This document shows, one piece after another, positions 1 to 8,449 of a stretch of DNA of 16,553 nt. Positions within the stretch are counted from its first letter, which is position 1, and the number at the start of each line of letters is the position of its first letter. The notes below the pieces were generated by a model, which had not been told where the DNA came from, made no database searches, and saw nothing but the letters and a program-made list of their open reading frames with translations. The stretch comes from Bacteroidales bacterium (lineage in GTDB: Bacteria; Bacteroidota; Bacteroidia; Bacteroidales; JAOZMU01), in assembly GCA_029934165.1 (NCBI GenBank), contig JAOZMU010000018.1, positions 1-16,553 on the forward strand. The letters are read 5' to 3'. The position numbers and the translations under genes are program-made.

Positions 1-106
1 TAACAACTTAGGTTAATAAAAAGCGTAAGAACTTTTGTAAGAGTACTTATTACATAGAATAAATAAATAGTAACAATAATTATTAATCATTAAAAACCAA
101 TAACTT

Positions 107-2407
107 ATGTTTGGCGAAATTGCATTCACAGTCGTACTGATAATCGTTCTGATAATAATAGGAGTGTTATCGTTATTAATAAAATGGTATAAAAAGCCAA
201 TCCACGGACGCGCCATTGTAATCACGGGAAAAGGAGGTACTCGTGTCGCTTTCGAAAAAGGAATATTTGTTATTCCCGTTCTCCACCGGATGGAAATTAT
301 GGATATAACCGTCAAAACTATTACGATTTCTCGTACGGGCGAGGACGGATTGATATGCCAAGATAACCTACGAGCGGACATAAAAGTAACATTTTTTGTG
401 CGTGTCAATAATACGTACGAAGACACCAAAAACGTTGCTCTTTCCATCGGTAGCGCAAGGGCGTCGCACCAAGAAACCATCGAAAATTTATTTGATGCGA
501 AATTTTCTGAGGCTTTAAAAACTGTTGGTAAACGATTTGATTTTGAGGGACTTTACAACTCCCGCGAGGAATTTAAAAAAGAAATTATTGACATTATTGG
601 GCGCGACCTCAATGGCTATATTGTCGATGACTGCGCAATTGATTATCTGGAACAAACGCCTCTTGATGCCCTTAAAAAAGACAACATTCTTGACTCAGAG
701 GCTATAAAAAAGATTATCGACAGAACTTCTATTCAACAGATTTTGGCGAATAATATTGTGCGCGAAAAAGAAAAAACTATAAGAAAACAAAACGTTGAAG
801 CTGAGGAAACAATCCTTCAACTCGACAAGCAACTGGCAGAAAGTAAAGCAAAACAGGAGCGCGAAATTGCCAACATCCAAGACCGAGAAGGAGCTGAAGT
901 AGAGAAGGTTTCGCAGGAACAACGCCTTGTTATGGAGCAGGCAAAAATTGATTCAGACCAGGTTATACTTGTCGCCGAGCAAAACAAAGAACGAGAAGTA
1001 CTTGTGGCAATGCGTGCCAAAGAAAAAACTGACGCTCTTGAGCAAGAAAAAATCAAACGCGATGTGGATTTGACTGTCAATGAGCGCGAAAGAATCGTGG
1101 CATTGGCGCAAATTGAAAAGGAAAAAGCAATCGAAGAGGAAAAAAAGAACATACAAGAAGTGATTCGCGAGCGCGTTTCTGTCCAAAAAGATGTTGTTAT
1201 AGAGGAAGAGAAAATCCGCGACACACGGGCATTTGCACTTGCCGACCGCGAAAAGAAAGTTGCCATTACGACAGCCGAAAAAGATGCAGAACAAGAGCTT
1301 GTTAAGCAAATAAAATCTGCCGAAGCATCTAAAAAATCTGCTGTAATGATTGCCGAGCAAAAAGTTATAGAGGCTGATACAGAGTTTATTACATCAGGAA
1401 AACATGCCGATGCCAAAAAGGCACTTGCCGAAGCAGATGCAGCTGAAGCAGCAGCACTTGGGATTGCAGAAGCGCAAGTTATGGAAGCCAAAGCTCTTGC
1501 AGAACAAAAACAAGGAGAAACAGATGCTAATGTATTAGAATTGAAAGCATTAGCAGAATCGAAAGGCGTGCTTGCAAAAGCAAGTGCCGAAGCAGATGGC
1601 TTGCAACAAAAGGGTACTGCCGAAGCCGAAATCATTAAATCGAAAGCAACTGCCGAAGCCGAAGGTATTGATAAAATGGGAATTGCAGAAGCAAACGTCG
1701 AAAAACAAAAAGGGCTTACAGAAGCTAATGTTCTCCAGCAAAAAGGTTTAGCCGAAGCCGAAATACTTCAAAAACAAGGACTTGCAGAGGCAAATGTTAT
1801 CAATGCTAAAGCCGAAGCTGCCAAGAAAAAAGGACTGGCAGAAGCCGAAGTTATACAGAATAAACTAACGGCAGAAGCCATCGGAATAAAGGACAAAGCC
1901 GAAGCGATGAAACTGCTCAATGAGGTTGGTAAAGACCACGAAGAATTTAAACTTAAATTGGAAAAAGACCGCGATGTCGAGCTGGCTCAAATCAGTGTCC
2001 AGAAAGACATTGCACACGCTCAGGCTCAGGTTATTAGCGGTGCGTTAGCTTCTACTAAAATTGATATTGTTGGTGGCGAAACAATGTTCTTCGAGAAAAT
2101 TATTGGGTCAATTACACAAGCAAAATCTGTTGATAGATTTGTCAACAATAGTGAAATTGTTTCCGATATAAAAGAGTTGTTTTTTGATACGGAAGAAGGC
2201 GTTGGTTTCAAATCAAAAATCAAACAATTTATGACTGACTTTGGCATTGATTCTGGTTCGATAAAAGACTTGAGTATCTCTGCGTTACTTCTTCAATTAA
2301 CACAAAAAACTCAAGATAAAGGTGTAATAAATACTCTGAATGAATTAATGAAACAAGCTGTCAATAAAGGTATTGCAGACGAAAATGTTTCTAATTTGAA
2401 TATGTAA
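107..2407 (+). CDS. Flotillin/SPFH (band 7) family membrane protein with long coiled coil
   Basis: A 766-residue protein. Residues about 5-25 form one hydrophobic segment, followed by KWYKK, which suggests an N-terminal membrane anchor with the bulk in the cytoplasm. Residues about 32-215 look like an SPFH/band 7 domain (GRAIVITGKGG opening, beta-rich, then a helical part). Residues about 215-645 are an almost uninterrupted charged coiled coil rich in Ala, Glu, Lys and Gln; its distal part (480-607) is built of 11-residue repeats. The last 120 residues are a separate, non-repetitive domain. The layout matches flotillin/YqiK-type proteins, which oligomerise and organise membrane microdomains, but those are usually about 450-700 residues, so this one is long. 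The ATG at 107 places the membrane segment at the very N-terminus; no clear ribosome binding site is seen, only an A-rich leader. It ends in tandem TAA codons and has its own terminator. The gene two places downstream encodes a giant ATPase, a likely functional partner (inference). Substrate and exact role are unknown. Confidence 0.87.
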   Translation: MFGEIAFTVVLIIVLIIIGVLSLLIKWYKKPIHGRAIVITGKGGTRVAFEKGIFVIPVLHRMEIMDITVKTITISRTGEDGLICQDNLRADIKVTFFVRVNNTYEDTKNVALSIGSARASHQETIENLFDAKFSEALKTVGKRFDFEGLYNSREEFKKEIIDIIGRDLNGYIVDDCAIDYLEQTPLDALKKDNILDSEAIKKIIDRTSIQQILANNIVREKEKTIRKQNVEAEETILQLDKQLAESKAKQEREIANIQDREGAEVEKVSQEQRLVMEQAKIDSDQVILVAEQNKEREVLVAMRAKEKTDALEQEKIKRDVDLTVNERERIVALAQIEKEKAIEEEKKNIQEVIRERVSVQKDVVIEEEKIRDTRAFALADREKKVAITTAEKDAEQELVKQIKSAEASKKSAVMIAEQKVIEADTEFITSGKHADAKKALAEADAAEAAALGIAEAQVMEAKALAEQKQGETDANVLELKALAESKGVLAKASAEADGLQQKGTAEAEIIKSKATAEAEGIDKMGIAEANVEKQKGLTEANVLQQKGLAEAEILQKQGLAEANVINAKAEAAKKKGLAEAEVIQNKLTAEAIGIKDKAEAMKLLNEVGKDHEEFKLKLEKDRDVELAQISVQKDIAHAQAQVISGALASTKIDIVGGETMFFEKIIGSITQAKSVDRFVNNSEIVSDIKELFFDTEEGVGFKSKIKQFMTDFGIDSGSIKDLSISALLLQLTQKTQDKGVINTLNELMKQAVNKGIADENVSNLNM
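1544..1924 (+). repeat. 33-bp coding repeat (hendecad array) inside the SPFH gene
   Basis: Residues about 480-607 of the SPFH protein consist of consecutive 11-residue units of the form K-G-x-A-E-A-x-(V/I/G)-(L/I)-x-x, for example KGLTEANVLQQ, KGLAEAEILQK and KGLAEAEVIQN. I count seven units in direct register before a single 7-residue unit (KAEAAKK, residues 568-574), then at least two more. At the DNA level this is a degenerate 33-bp tandem repeat. Eleven-residue periodicity is typical of hendecad (right-handed or straight) coiled coils. The single heptad would shift the register. Confidence 0.85.
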
Positions 2408-2414
2408 TAATCAT

Positions 2415-2458
2415 AAAACACGTTGCGTAAAAAACTATACTTATTGCAACGTGTTTTT
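2415..2458 (+). terminator. Rho-independent terminator after the SPFH gene
   Basis: A perfect 12-bp inverted repeat (AAAACACGTTGC at 2415-2426, GCAACGTGTTTT at 2446-2457) with a 19-nt loop, ending in a run of five T. It begins 7 bases after the SPFH stop codon and ends about 20 bases before the esterase start, so it should separate these two genes transcriptionally. Confidence 0.8.
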
Positions 2459-2477
2459 AAACAATTATTTTTAAATT

Positions 2478-3347
2478 ATGATAATAATTAAAGTTATTGC
2501 AGCAATAATTTCATTTTTATTTTTTGGAGAAAGTAAAAACTTAAGTTTTACTGCTGAAAATCCTAACCTTCAAAACAAAGATACTCTTGTGGAAGTGAAG
2601 TTTAGTTCAAAAAAAGTTGATTCTTTGCTTTTACATACAGCAAATATGCCAAAGTTTATGCCTGTAATTACATATAAACCAGATGGTTATAACGAAGACT
2701 CAATATTTCCAGTTGTCTATCTTTTGCACGGTTTTTCGGGAAACAGCAAAGTTTGGAAATATCTTTTTGAATTGAACGAAGTTGCAACCGAATTGAACGC
2801 AGTAATTGTCTGTCCTGATGGAAATTACGATTGTTGGTACGTGAACAGTCCAATAAATAAAAGCAGTAAATTTGAAGACTATTTCTTTGATGAATTGATG
2901 CCTTCAATTCAGAAGCGTTATTCTATTGATACATCGAAAGTTATTGTAACTGGCTACAGTATGGGAGGACATGGTGCGTTATCTCTTTATTTGAAACATC
3001 CCGATAAATTTTTTGCAGTTGGTTCGTCTAGTGGCGTTATAGACTTGAATTTTTCGCATTACATAAAAGAAAGTTTGAGTAAAATAGTAGGCTCAACAAA
3101 AAAGGAATTATTGGCGTATTCGGTTATCACAAAGCTCGATACGATGAAGCATTTTAACAAGAATATTTATATTGATTGCGGTAAACTGGATTATTTGCTG
3201 CCATGCAATAACGAGCTTAAAAAACAATTAGACGCAATGAAAGTAAAATGTACTTATATAACGCTTTCAGGTCATCATAGTTCCGACTATTGGCGACAAG
3301 CATTTCCGATGCAGTTTAAGCAAATAAAAAATTGGTTAAAGAATTAA
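2478..3347 (+). CDS. Putative secreted alpha/beta-hydrolase esterase (esterase D / feruloyl esterase-like, PF00756 type)
   Basis: A 289-residue protein. The start is a short hydrophobic stretch (MIIIKVIAAIISFLFFG, then Glu-Ser-Lys) consistent with a signal peptide or N-terminal anchor. The rest has the marks of the esterase family related to S-formylglutathione hydrolase and acetyl-xylan/feruloyl esterases: YLLHGFSG (residues 81-88, oxyanion-hole region), nucleophile elbow GYSMGG (159-164, Ser161), a probable acid Asp238 in CGKLD, and a catalytic His in SGHHSSDYW (His266 or His267). The complete triad suggests an active enzyme on an ester substrate, acting in the periplasm or outside the cell. 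The substrate cannot be told from sequence. It sits between the SPFH and giant ATPase genes, cut off from the first by a terminator and from the second by a 140-base gap, so it may be only a positional guest there. Confidence 0.85.
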   Translation: MIIIKVIAAIISFLFFGESKNLSFTAENPNLQNKDTLVEVKFSSKKVDSLLLHTANMPKFMPVITYKPDGYNEDSIFPVVYLLHGFSGNSKVWKYLFELNEVATELNAVIVCPDGNYDCWYVNSPINKSSKFEDYFFDELMPSIQKRYSIDTSKVIVTGYSMGGHGALSLYLKHPDKFFAVGSSSGVIDLNFSHYIKESLSKIVGSTKKELLAYSVITKLDTMKHFNKNIYIDCGKLDYLLPCNNELKKQLDAMKVKCTYITLSGHHSSDYWRQAFPMQFKQIKNWLKN

Positions 3348-3487
3348 ATTTCAATATTTTATACCGAACCAGTATAGTATTTTTAATTTATGGTTGTCTT
3401 TTTTGATTTTGAGTATATTACATCAAAGGAAAAGGCAAGTATTTAAAGCGGTAGAGTATAAAATATAATAAAGAAAAGGCGATTCCG

Positions 3488-6400
3488 ATGGAAGAAAACA
3501 AAGAAATTATTCAGCTAGAAGGCGGAACGTATGAAATTATACGTAATCGACTACTTTCGCAGGGCGAAGAACTACAAAACCGTCTAACAAAATTAAATCA
3601 GTCAAGAAAAGAAATATTCGGCTCAATAGAAGCCAAACTGCTTTCTAATGAGAGAATTACAACTGACAACTCCTGTATTCCTGTTGATATGGTTTCGTTA
3701 GGCGAAACATTTATTTTTGGATACAATGTTCGTTTAGGATTGAAAGCAGCCACAGACACATCGGATGTTCTTAGTGTTTATAGCTATGAAAACCAGAAAT
3801 TTACGCAACTTTCTAACGATGTTTTCAATAACAAAGTTTTTATTACTGACTTTAATAATTTATACAAATATTACAAACAAACACAATTTGTAAAATTTGC
3901 AATAATCGGAATACATCTTTACATGGTTTTTCGGATAGGAAAAACAGTAAATGACATCAAAACGTTTAAGTGGCAGATTGAAAATGAGACGATTAAATAT
4001 ATTGATAATCGTAGCGACCACGAATTTGTTTTTCCAAATCAGCATGAATTTAAGTGGACACGCACCAGACGAGAACACCAAGTTCAAGGAAAATATCCAC
4101 ACGTTTCTATCGAAGATATAGTTTTTGTTGAAACGACTGAAGGCGACCTTACAATAAAAGTTGAAAATAACACAGAAACTGGCGAGGGAGTTTACGCCGA
4201 AGCGGTTGACAATCCAGACCAAACACTTGACGACTCGGAAATAAATTATGCAATTATTGGTAATATTATAGTACTCAAAATCAAGCCATACCAAGAGCGC
4301 GAATATCGTTATATTGTTTATAATTCAAAAATAAAAGAAGCTGTCCGCATAAATTCGCTCGAAGACTCATGCGTTCTTTTGCCCGATAATCATGGGATAA
4401 TATTCTCTAACGGTTACTATCTTCAAACGGGGGAATCAAAGTTTTTTGATAACGAAGGCAGAAATATGCTTTTCGAAAGAAGATTGGCATCACCAAATGG
4501 AGAAGATTCTTTATTTACTTTTTATAATAAAACGAGTGGCACATATACTTTGCTGTCCTACAATCTGATAGCCCAACAAATTAGTACACCAGTCATTTGT
4601 AACGGTTATACGATTTTCGAAAATGGCGAAATGTGCTATTTCAAATCTAACGATTCACCACAACGACATCACGCAATTCAGGTTTGGCAAACACCATATA
4701 TACATTACGATTTTGAGATTGAAACAGACACCGAGTCTTTTTTGTATAAGGTTGGAAATAAGGATATTGTACGTGCAATGTCAGAGTGTAATGAAATTTT
4801 GGTGCTTCTTAGGAAACAAGATTCCTATTCAAATTTATATTTAGATATAGTAAAAAAAGCAACAGAAATTCTTGATGGTTATTATTGGATAAACGATGAA
4901 AATGCGTTTAAATTTGATGAACCTATACAAGAAATTCGCAAATCGGCTACGGCTGCAATTGATGAATACGAAAAAGTTTCGCGGATTAAAATTAGCACTG
5001 CAAAAACCTCAAAATCAGTCTTTTCCAAAACGGAAAAGTTTATAAAAGACCTAAAATTCAAGCAATTTTCTGATGTTAATGATTTTGTTGAAAATATAGC
5101 TCTCGTGCGTTCTTTAAGTGGCGAAGTTATTTCGTTGCGAGAATTGCGTTATGTGGATTTGACCACCGTTGAGAAACTCGAAAATAACCTTCGAGACCAA
5201 GCAGAAGTATTATCATCTAAATGCGTAACATTCTTATTAAAAGACGATTCTCTTATTCCTTATGAAGAAAAAGTAGAAGAGATAAAGACAGAAATTTCTA
5301 CGGTATCCAAAGTTGTCGATGCAAATAAAATTGAGGAAAATATAAATAGCGTTGCTGGCGAGTTGGATTTATTGATTGAAATAGTAAGTAATCTTAAAAT
5401 TGACGATGCAACACAAACAACACGGATAATTGACAATATATCAACGATTTACTCAAGTTTTAATCAGGTTAGGGCAGGGCTTAGGCGCAAAAGAAAAGAG
5501 CTTGCAGGCGTTGAGGGGCGAGCAGAATTCAATGCTCAGATAAAATTAATCGGACAAACAGTTATTAATTACCTTGATTTATGCGATACGCCAGAAAAAA
5601 CAGATGAATTTTTATCTAAACTGATGGTTCAGTTGGAAGAACTTGAAGGACGTTTTTCAGAATTTGATGATTTCATTGAGCAAATTTCAGTAAAACGCGA
5701 TGAAATTTATAACGCTTTTGAATCCAGAAAGTTGTCGCTTGTTGAGACACGCAACAGACGTGCAAATACATTATTACAATCTGCCGAAAGAATAATTAGT
5801 GCTATCTCAAGTCGTATTTCGCGTTTTGAAGAAATTGCCGAGATAAACGGATATTTTGCCTCGGATTTAATGATTGAAAAACTACGAAATGTTGTCGAAC
5901 AATTGCTCGAAATTGGCGATTCTGTAAAAGCTGACGATGTTCAGAGTCAGCTAAAAACTGTTCGCGAAGATGCAATAAGACAATTAAAAGATAAAAATGA
6001 GCTTTACGTCGGCGGAAAAAATGTCATAAAATTTGGCAAATATCATTTCTCCGTAAATACTCAAAAACTAGAACTTACAATGGTTTTACGTGGACAAGAA
6101 ATGACGTATCACCTAACTGGAACAGGCTTTTTTGAGCCTGTAGAAAATACAGAATTAGAGAAAACAAGGCACATTTGGAAACAAGAACTTATTTCGGAAA
6201 ACAATCAGATTTACCGTAGCGAATATTTGGCGTATAAATTTTTCGGACATTTAGAAAAGAATGGCACAAAAGAATTTTCGTTGACAAATTATGTAGATTC
6301 TACTTTAAAAGAGGAGCTTCAAAAGTTTGTTTCTCAGAGATATAACGAAGGTTATATAAAAGGAGTTCATGACCACGATGCCATTCTTATTTTAAAGACT

Positions 6401-8371
6401 ATGCTATCAATTTACAACACAGCCGATTTGCTAAAATTTCCGTCAAGAACAAGAGCTTGCGCAGAATTTTTCTGGAAGCATTTTATAGATAAAGACACAC
6501 AATTAGCTTTAAATAAGGAAATTAAGAGCCTTGGTGCAATTTCAAAATCTTTTCCCGATGTTAAAGTATATAAGCGGATTCAAGAAAAACTGGAAAAAGA
6601 AATAAGTGCTTTTGTTTCTAAAACAAAGGTTTTTGCAGAGCATGACATTAGCAATGCGGCACAATATATATATAGCGAAATTAGTCGTGGAGATAAATTT
6701 GTAATTGATAGTGAGGCTACATCACTCATTGATAAATTCAAAGGCTACTTACGAGTTAATAAATTAAAAGATGCTTATAATCAATCGGTTGCACTGCCAG
6801 ACACTAAACATTTTGAGCGATTGCAAATGATTTATAATTGGCTTTCGGCTTATTGTGAAGCAATTGCGGACACTGGAAAAACCGAATATCTTTTAGAAGC
6901 AGCCGTTACTATTTTTGATGATTCACGAGTTTCCAAAAACCAAATTAACTCTCATTTGAAATCAGAAATATCTGATATTCAGGGCATACACCAACTTGTC
7001 GTAGAACAGCGATATAGTTTTGATTACAATCACTTTTTCGAGAAAATTCATACATTTGAAGAAACATCTGTTCCTGCATTCAATGCGTATGTGAACTTGA
7101 AAAAAACTCTTATTGAAAATTTCACATCTGATTTAAGGCTTGAAGAATTTCGTCCTAGAGTTATGTCATCTTTCGTGCGTAACCAACTGATTGATAATGT
7201 TTATTTGCCATTAATTGGAAGCAATTTGGCAAAACAAATCGGTACTGCCGGCGAAAATAAACGCACAGATTTAATGGGTTTATTATTGCTAATTTCGCCT
7301 CCGGGTTATGGCAAAACAACGCTAATGGAATATATCGCTAATAGGCTTGGAATTATTTTTATGAAAATTAATGGACCCGCAATTGGACACGAAGTAACGG
7401 CTGTTGACCCACAAGAAGCTCCAAATGCAGGTGCGCGCGAAGAGTTACAAAAACTAAATTTAGCATTCGAGATGGGCGATAATGTAATGATATATCTTGA
7501 TGATATTCAGCACTGTAACCCTGAATTTTTGCAGAAATTTATTTCATTATCAGATGGACAAAGAAAAATTGAGGGCATTTACAAAGGACGCAGCCGAACA
7601 TACGATTTTCGAGGAAAAAAGGTATGTATCGTTATGGCAGGAAATCCATATACCGAAAGTGGCGAAAAATTCCAAATCCCTGATATGCTGGCAAATAGAG
7701 CCGATGTTTATAACTTAGGCGATGTAATTGGTGAAACAGCAGACGATTTTATGATGAGTTATATCGAAAATTGCCTTACCTCAAATTCAACAATGGCACG
7801 CTTGGCAAGCAAAAATGTTAACGATGTTTATACAATTATGAAACTTGCCGAAACAGGTGAAAAACAAGGACTTGAGTTCGAGGGCAAGCACACACCCGAA
7901 GAAATTGGCGAATATGTTTCGGTTGTCAAGAAATTAATTCGCGTCCGCGATATTGTTTCCAGTGTTAATGTTGAGTACATCAAATCGGCGGGGCAACAAG
8001 ATGAATACAGAACAGAGCCACCTTTCAAGCTGCAAGGCTCGTATCGCGACATGAATAAAATCGCCGAAAAAATAATGCCGATAATGAACGACAAAGAGCT
8101 AACATCGTTGATGTTAACACACTACGAAAGCGAGTCGCACACACTGACAACTGGGGCAGAGGCAAATATCCTGAAATTCAAACAAATAACGCATCAAGCC
8201 TCACAGAAAGACGAGAAAAGATGGCAAGAAATTCTTGGCATTTTCCGCAAACAACAGCGTCTCAAAGGTTTTGGTAGCAGCAACCAAATAGCACAAGTTT
8301 TGATGCAAATGGAGTCAATAGGCGTAGGAATTTCTGGTATTAGAGATGCACTAAATAAACATAAAAATTAA
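3488..8371 (+). CDS. Giant DUF3686-like 'DNA repair ATPase' with C-terminal MoxR-type AAA+ domain
   Basis: A 1627-residue cytoplasmic protein without membrane segments. Residues about 1-430 are beta-rich with loosely repeating aromatic strands, propeller-like by eye. Residues about 480-850 are strongly charged and helical, probably coiled coil. Residues about 850-1230 are mostly helical. Residues about 1240-1560 form an AAA+ ATPase: Walker A PPGYGKTT (1271-1278), Walker B MIYLDD (1334-1339), sensor 1 Asn in MAGNP (Asn1386), and a probable arginine finger in NRAD (Arg1404), followed by a helical lid. This organisation fits the DUF3686 family, annotated in databases as 'DNA repair ATPase' on weak grounds. 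The Walker B motif ends in Asp-Asp where most AAA+ proteins have Asp-Glu. The ATG at 3488 has a weak AAGG about 8 bases upstream. A link with the nearby SPFH gene is likely by context. DNA repair activity is not demonstrated by anything seen here; remodelling of a protein complex at the membrane is an equally good guess. Confidence 0.82.
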   Translation: MEENKEIIQLEGGTYEIIRNRLLSQGEELQNRLTKLNQSRKEIFGSIEAKLLSNERITTDNSCIPVDMVSLGETFIFGYNVRLGLKAATDTSDVLSVYSYENQKFTQLSNDVFNNKVFITDFNNLYKYYKQTQFVKFAIIGIHLYMVFRIGKTVNDIKTFKWQIENETIKYIDNRSDHEFVFPNQHEFKWTRTRREHQVQGKYPHVSIEDIVFVETTEGDLTIKVENNTETGEGVYAEAVDNPDQTLDDSEINYAIIGNIIVLKIKPYQEREYRYIVYNSKIKEAVRINSLEDSCVLLPDNHGIIFSNGYYLQTGESKFFDNEGRNMLFERRLASPNGEDSLFTFYNKTSGTYTLLSYNLIAQQISTPVICNGYTIFENGEMCYFKSNDSPQRHHAIQVWQTPYIHYDFEIETDTESFLYKVGNKDIVRAMSECNEILVLLRKQDSYSNLYLDIVKKATEILDGYYWINDENAFKFDEPIQEIRKSATAAIDEYEKVSRIKISTAKTSKSVFSKTEKFIKDLKFKQFSDVNDFVENIALVRSLSGEVISLRELRYVDLTTVEKLENNLRDQAEVLSSKCVTFLLKDDSLIPYEEKVEEIKTEISTVSKVVDANKIEENINSVAGELDLLIEIVSNLKIDDATQTTRIIDNISTIYSSFNQVRAGLRRKRKELAGVEGRAEFNAQIKLIGQTVINYLDLCDTPEKTDEFLSKLMVQLEELEGRFSEFDDFIEQISVKRDEIYNAFESRKLSLVETRNRRANTLLQSAERIISAISSRISRFEEIAEINGYFASDLMIEKLRNVVEQLLEIGDSVKADDVQSQLKTVREDAIRQLKDKNELYVGGKNVIKFGKYHFSVNTQKLELTMVLRGQEMTYHLTGTGFFEPVENTELEKTRHIWKQELISENNQIYRSEYLAYKFFGHLEKNGTKEFSLTNYVDSTLKEELQKFVSQRYNEGYIKGVHDHDAILILKTMLSIYNTADLLKFPSRTRACAEFFWKHFIDKDTQLALNKEIKSLGAISKSFPDVKVYKRIQEKLEKEISAFVSKTKVFAEHDISNAAQYIYSEISRGDKFVIDSEATSLIDKFKGYLRVNKLKDAYNQSVALPDTKHFERLQMIYNWLSAYCEAIADTGKTEYLLEAAVTIFDDSRVSKNQINSHLKSEISDIQGIHQLVVEQRYSFDYNHFFEKIHTFEETSVPAFNAYVNLKKTLIENFTSDLRLEEFRPRVMSSFVRNQLIDNVYLPLIGSNLAKQIGTAGENKRTDLMGLLLLISPPGYGKTTLMEYIANRLGIIFMKINGPAIGHEVTAVDPQEAPNAGAREELQKLNLAFEMGDNVMIYLDDIQHCNPEFLQKFISLSDGQRKIEGIYKGRSRTYDFRGKKVCIVMAGNPYTESGEKFQIPDMLANRADVYNLGDVIGETADDFMMSYIENCLTSNSTMARLASKNVNDVYTIMKLAETGEKQGLEFEGKHTPEEIGEYVSVVKKLIRVRDIVSSVNVEYIKSAGQQDEYRTEPPFKLQGSYRDMNKIAEKIMPIMNDKELTSLMLTHYESESHTLTTGAEANILKFKQITHQASQKDEKRWQEILGIFRKQQRLKGFGSSNQIAQVLMQMESIGVGISGIRDALNKHKN

Positions 8372-8411
8372 GTCTTAGACATTATTATGTTGATATTTAG
8401 ATTAATGCTGT

Positions 8412-8435
8412 CAAAAATTGATTTGTCAATTTTTG
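8412..8435. terminator. Bidirectional hairpin between convergent genes
   Basis: A perfect 10-bp inverted repeat (CAAAAATTGA / TCAATTTTTG) around a TTTG loop, lying in the 78-base gap between the giant ATPase (+) and pullulanase (-) stop codons. The stem carries A5 and T5 runs on its flanks, so it could end transcripts from both sides. There is no long T-tract beyond the stem. Confidence 0.6.
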
Positions 8436-8449
8436 CAAATCCTCTTATC

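Noticed and set aside
817..1635. A 272-codon open frame on the minus strand inside the SPFH gene
   Set aside because: It is Ser/Ala-rich low-complexity sequence created by reading the Glu/Ala/Lys-rich coiled-coil codons backwards; the plus-strand gene fully explains it.
1544..1924. CRISPR-like regular repeats
   Set aside because: The 33-bp periodicity is in frame, degenerate and without spacers; it encodes hendecad repeats.
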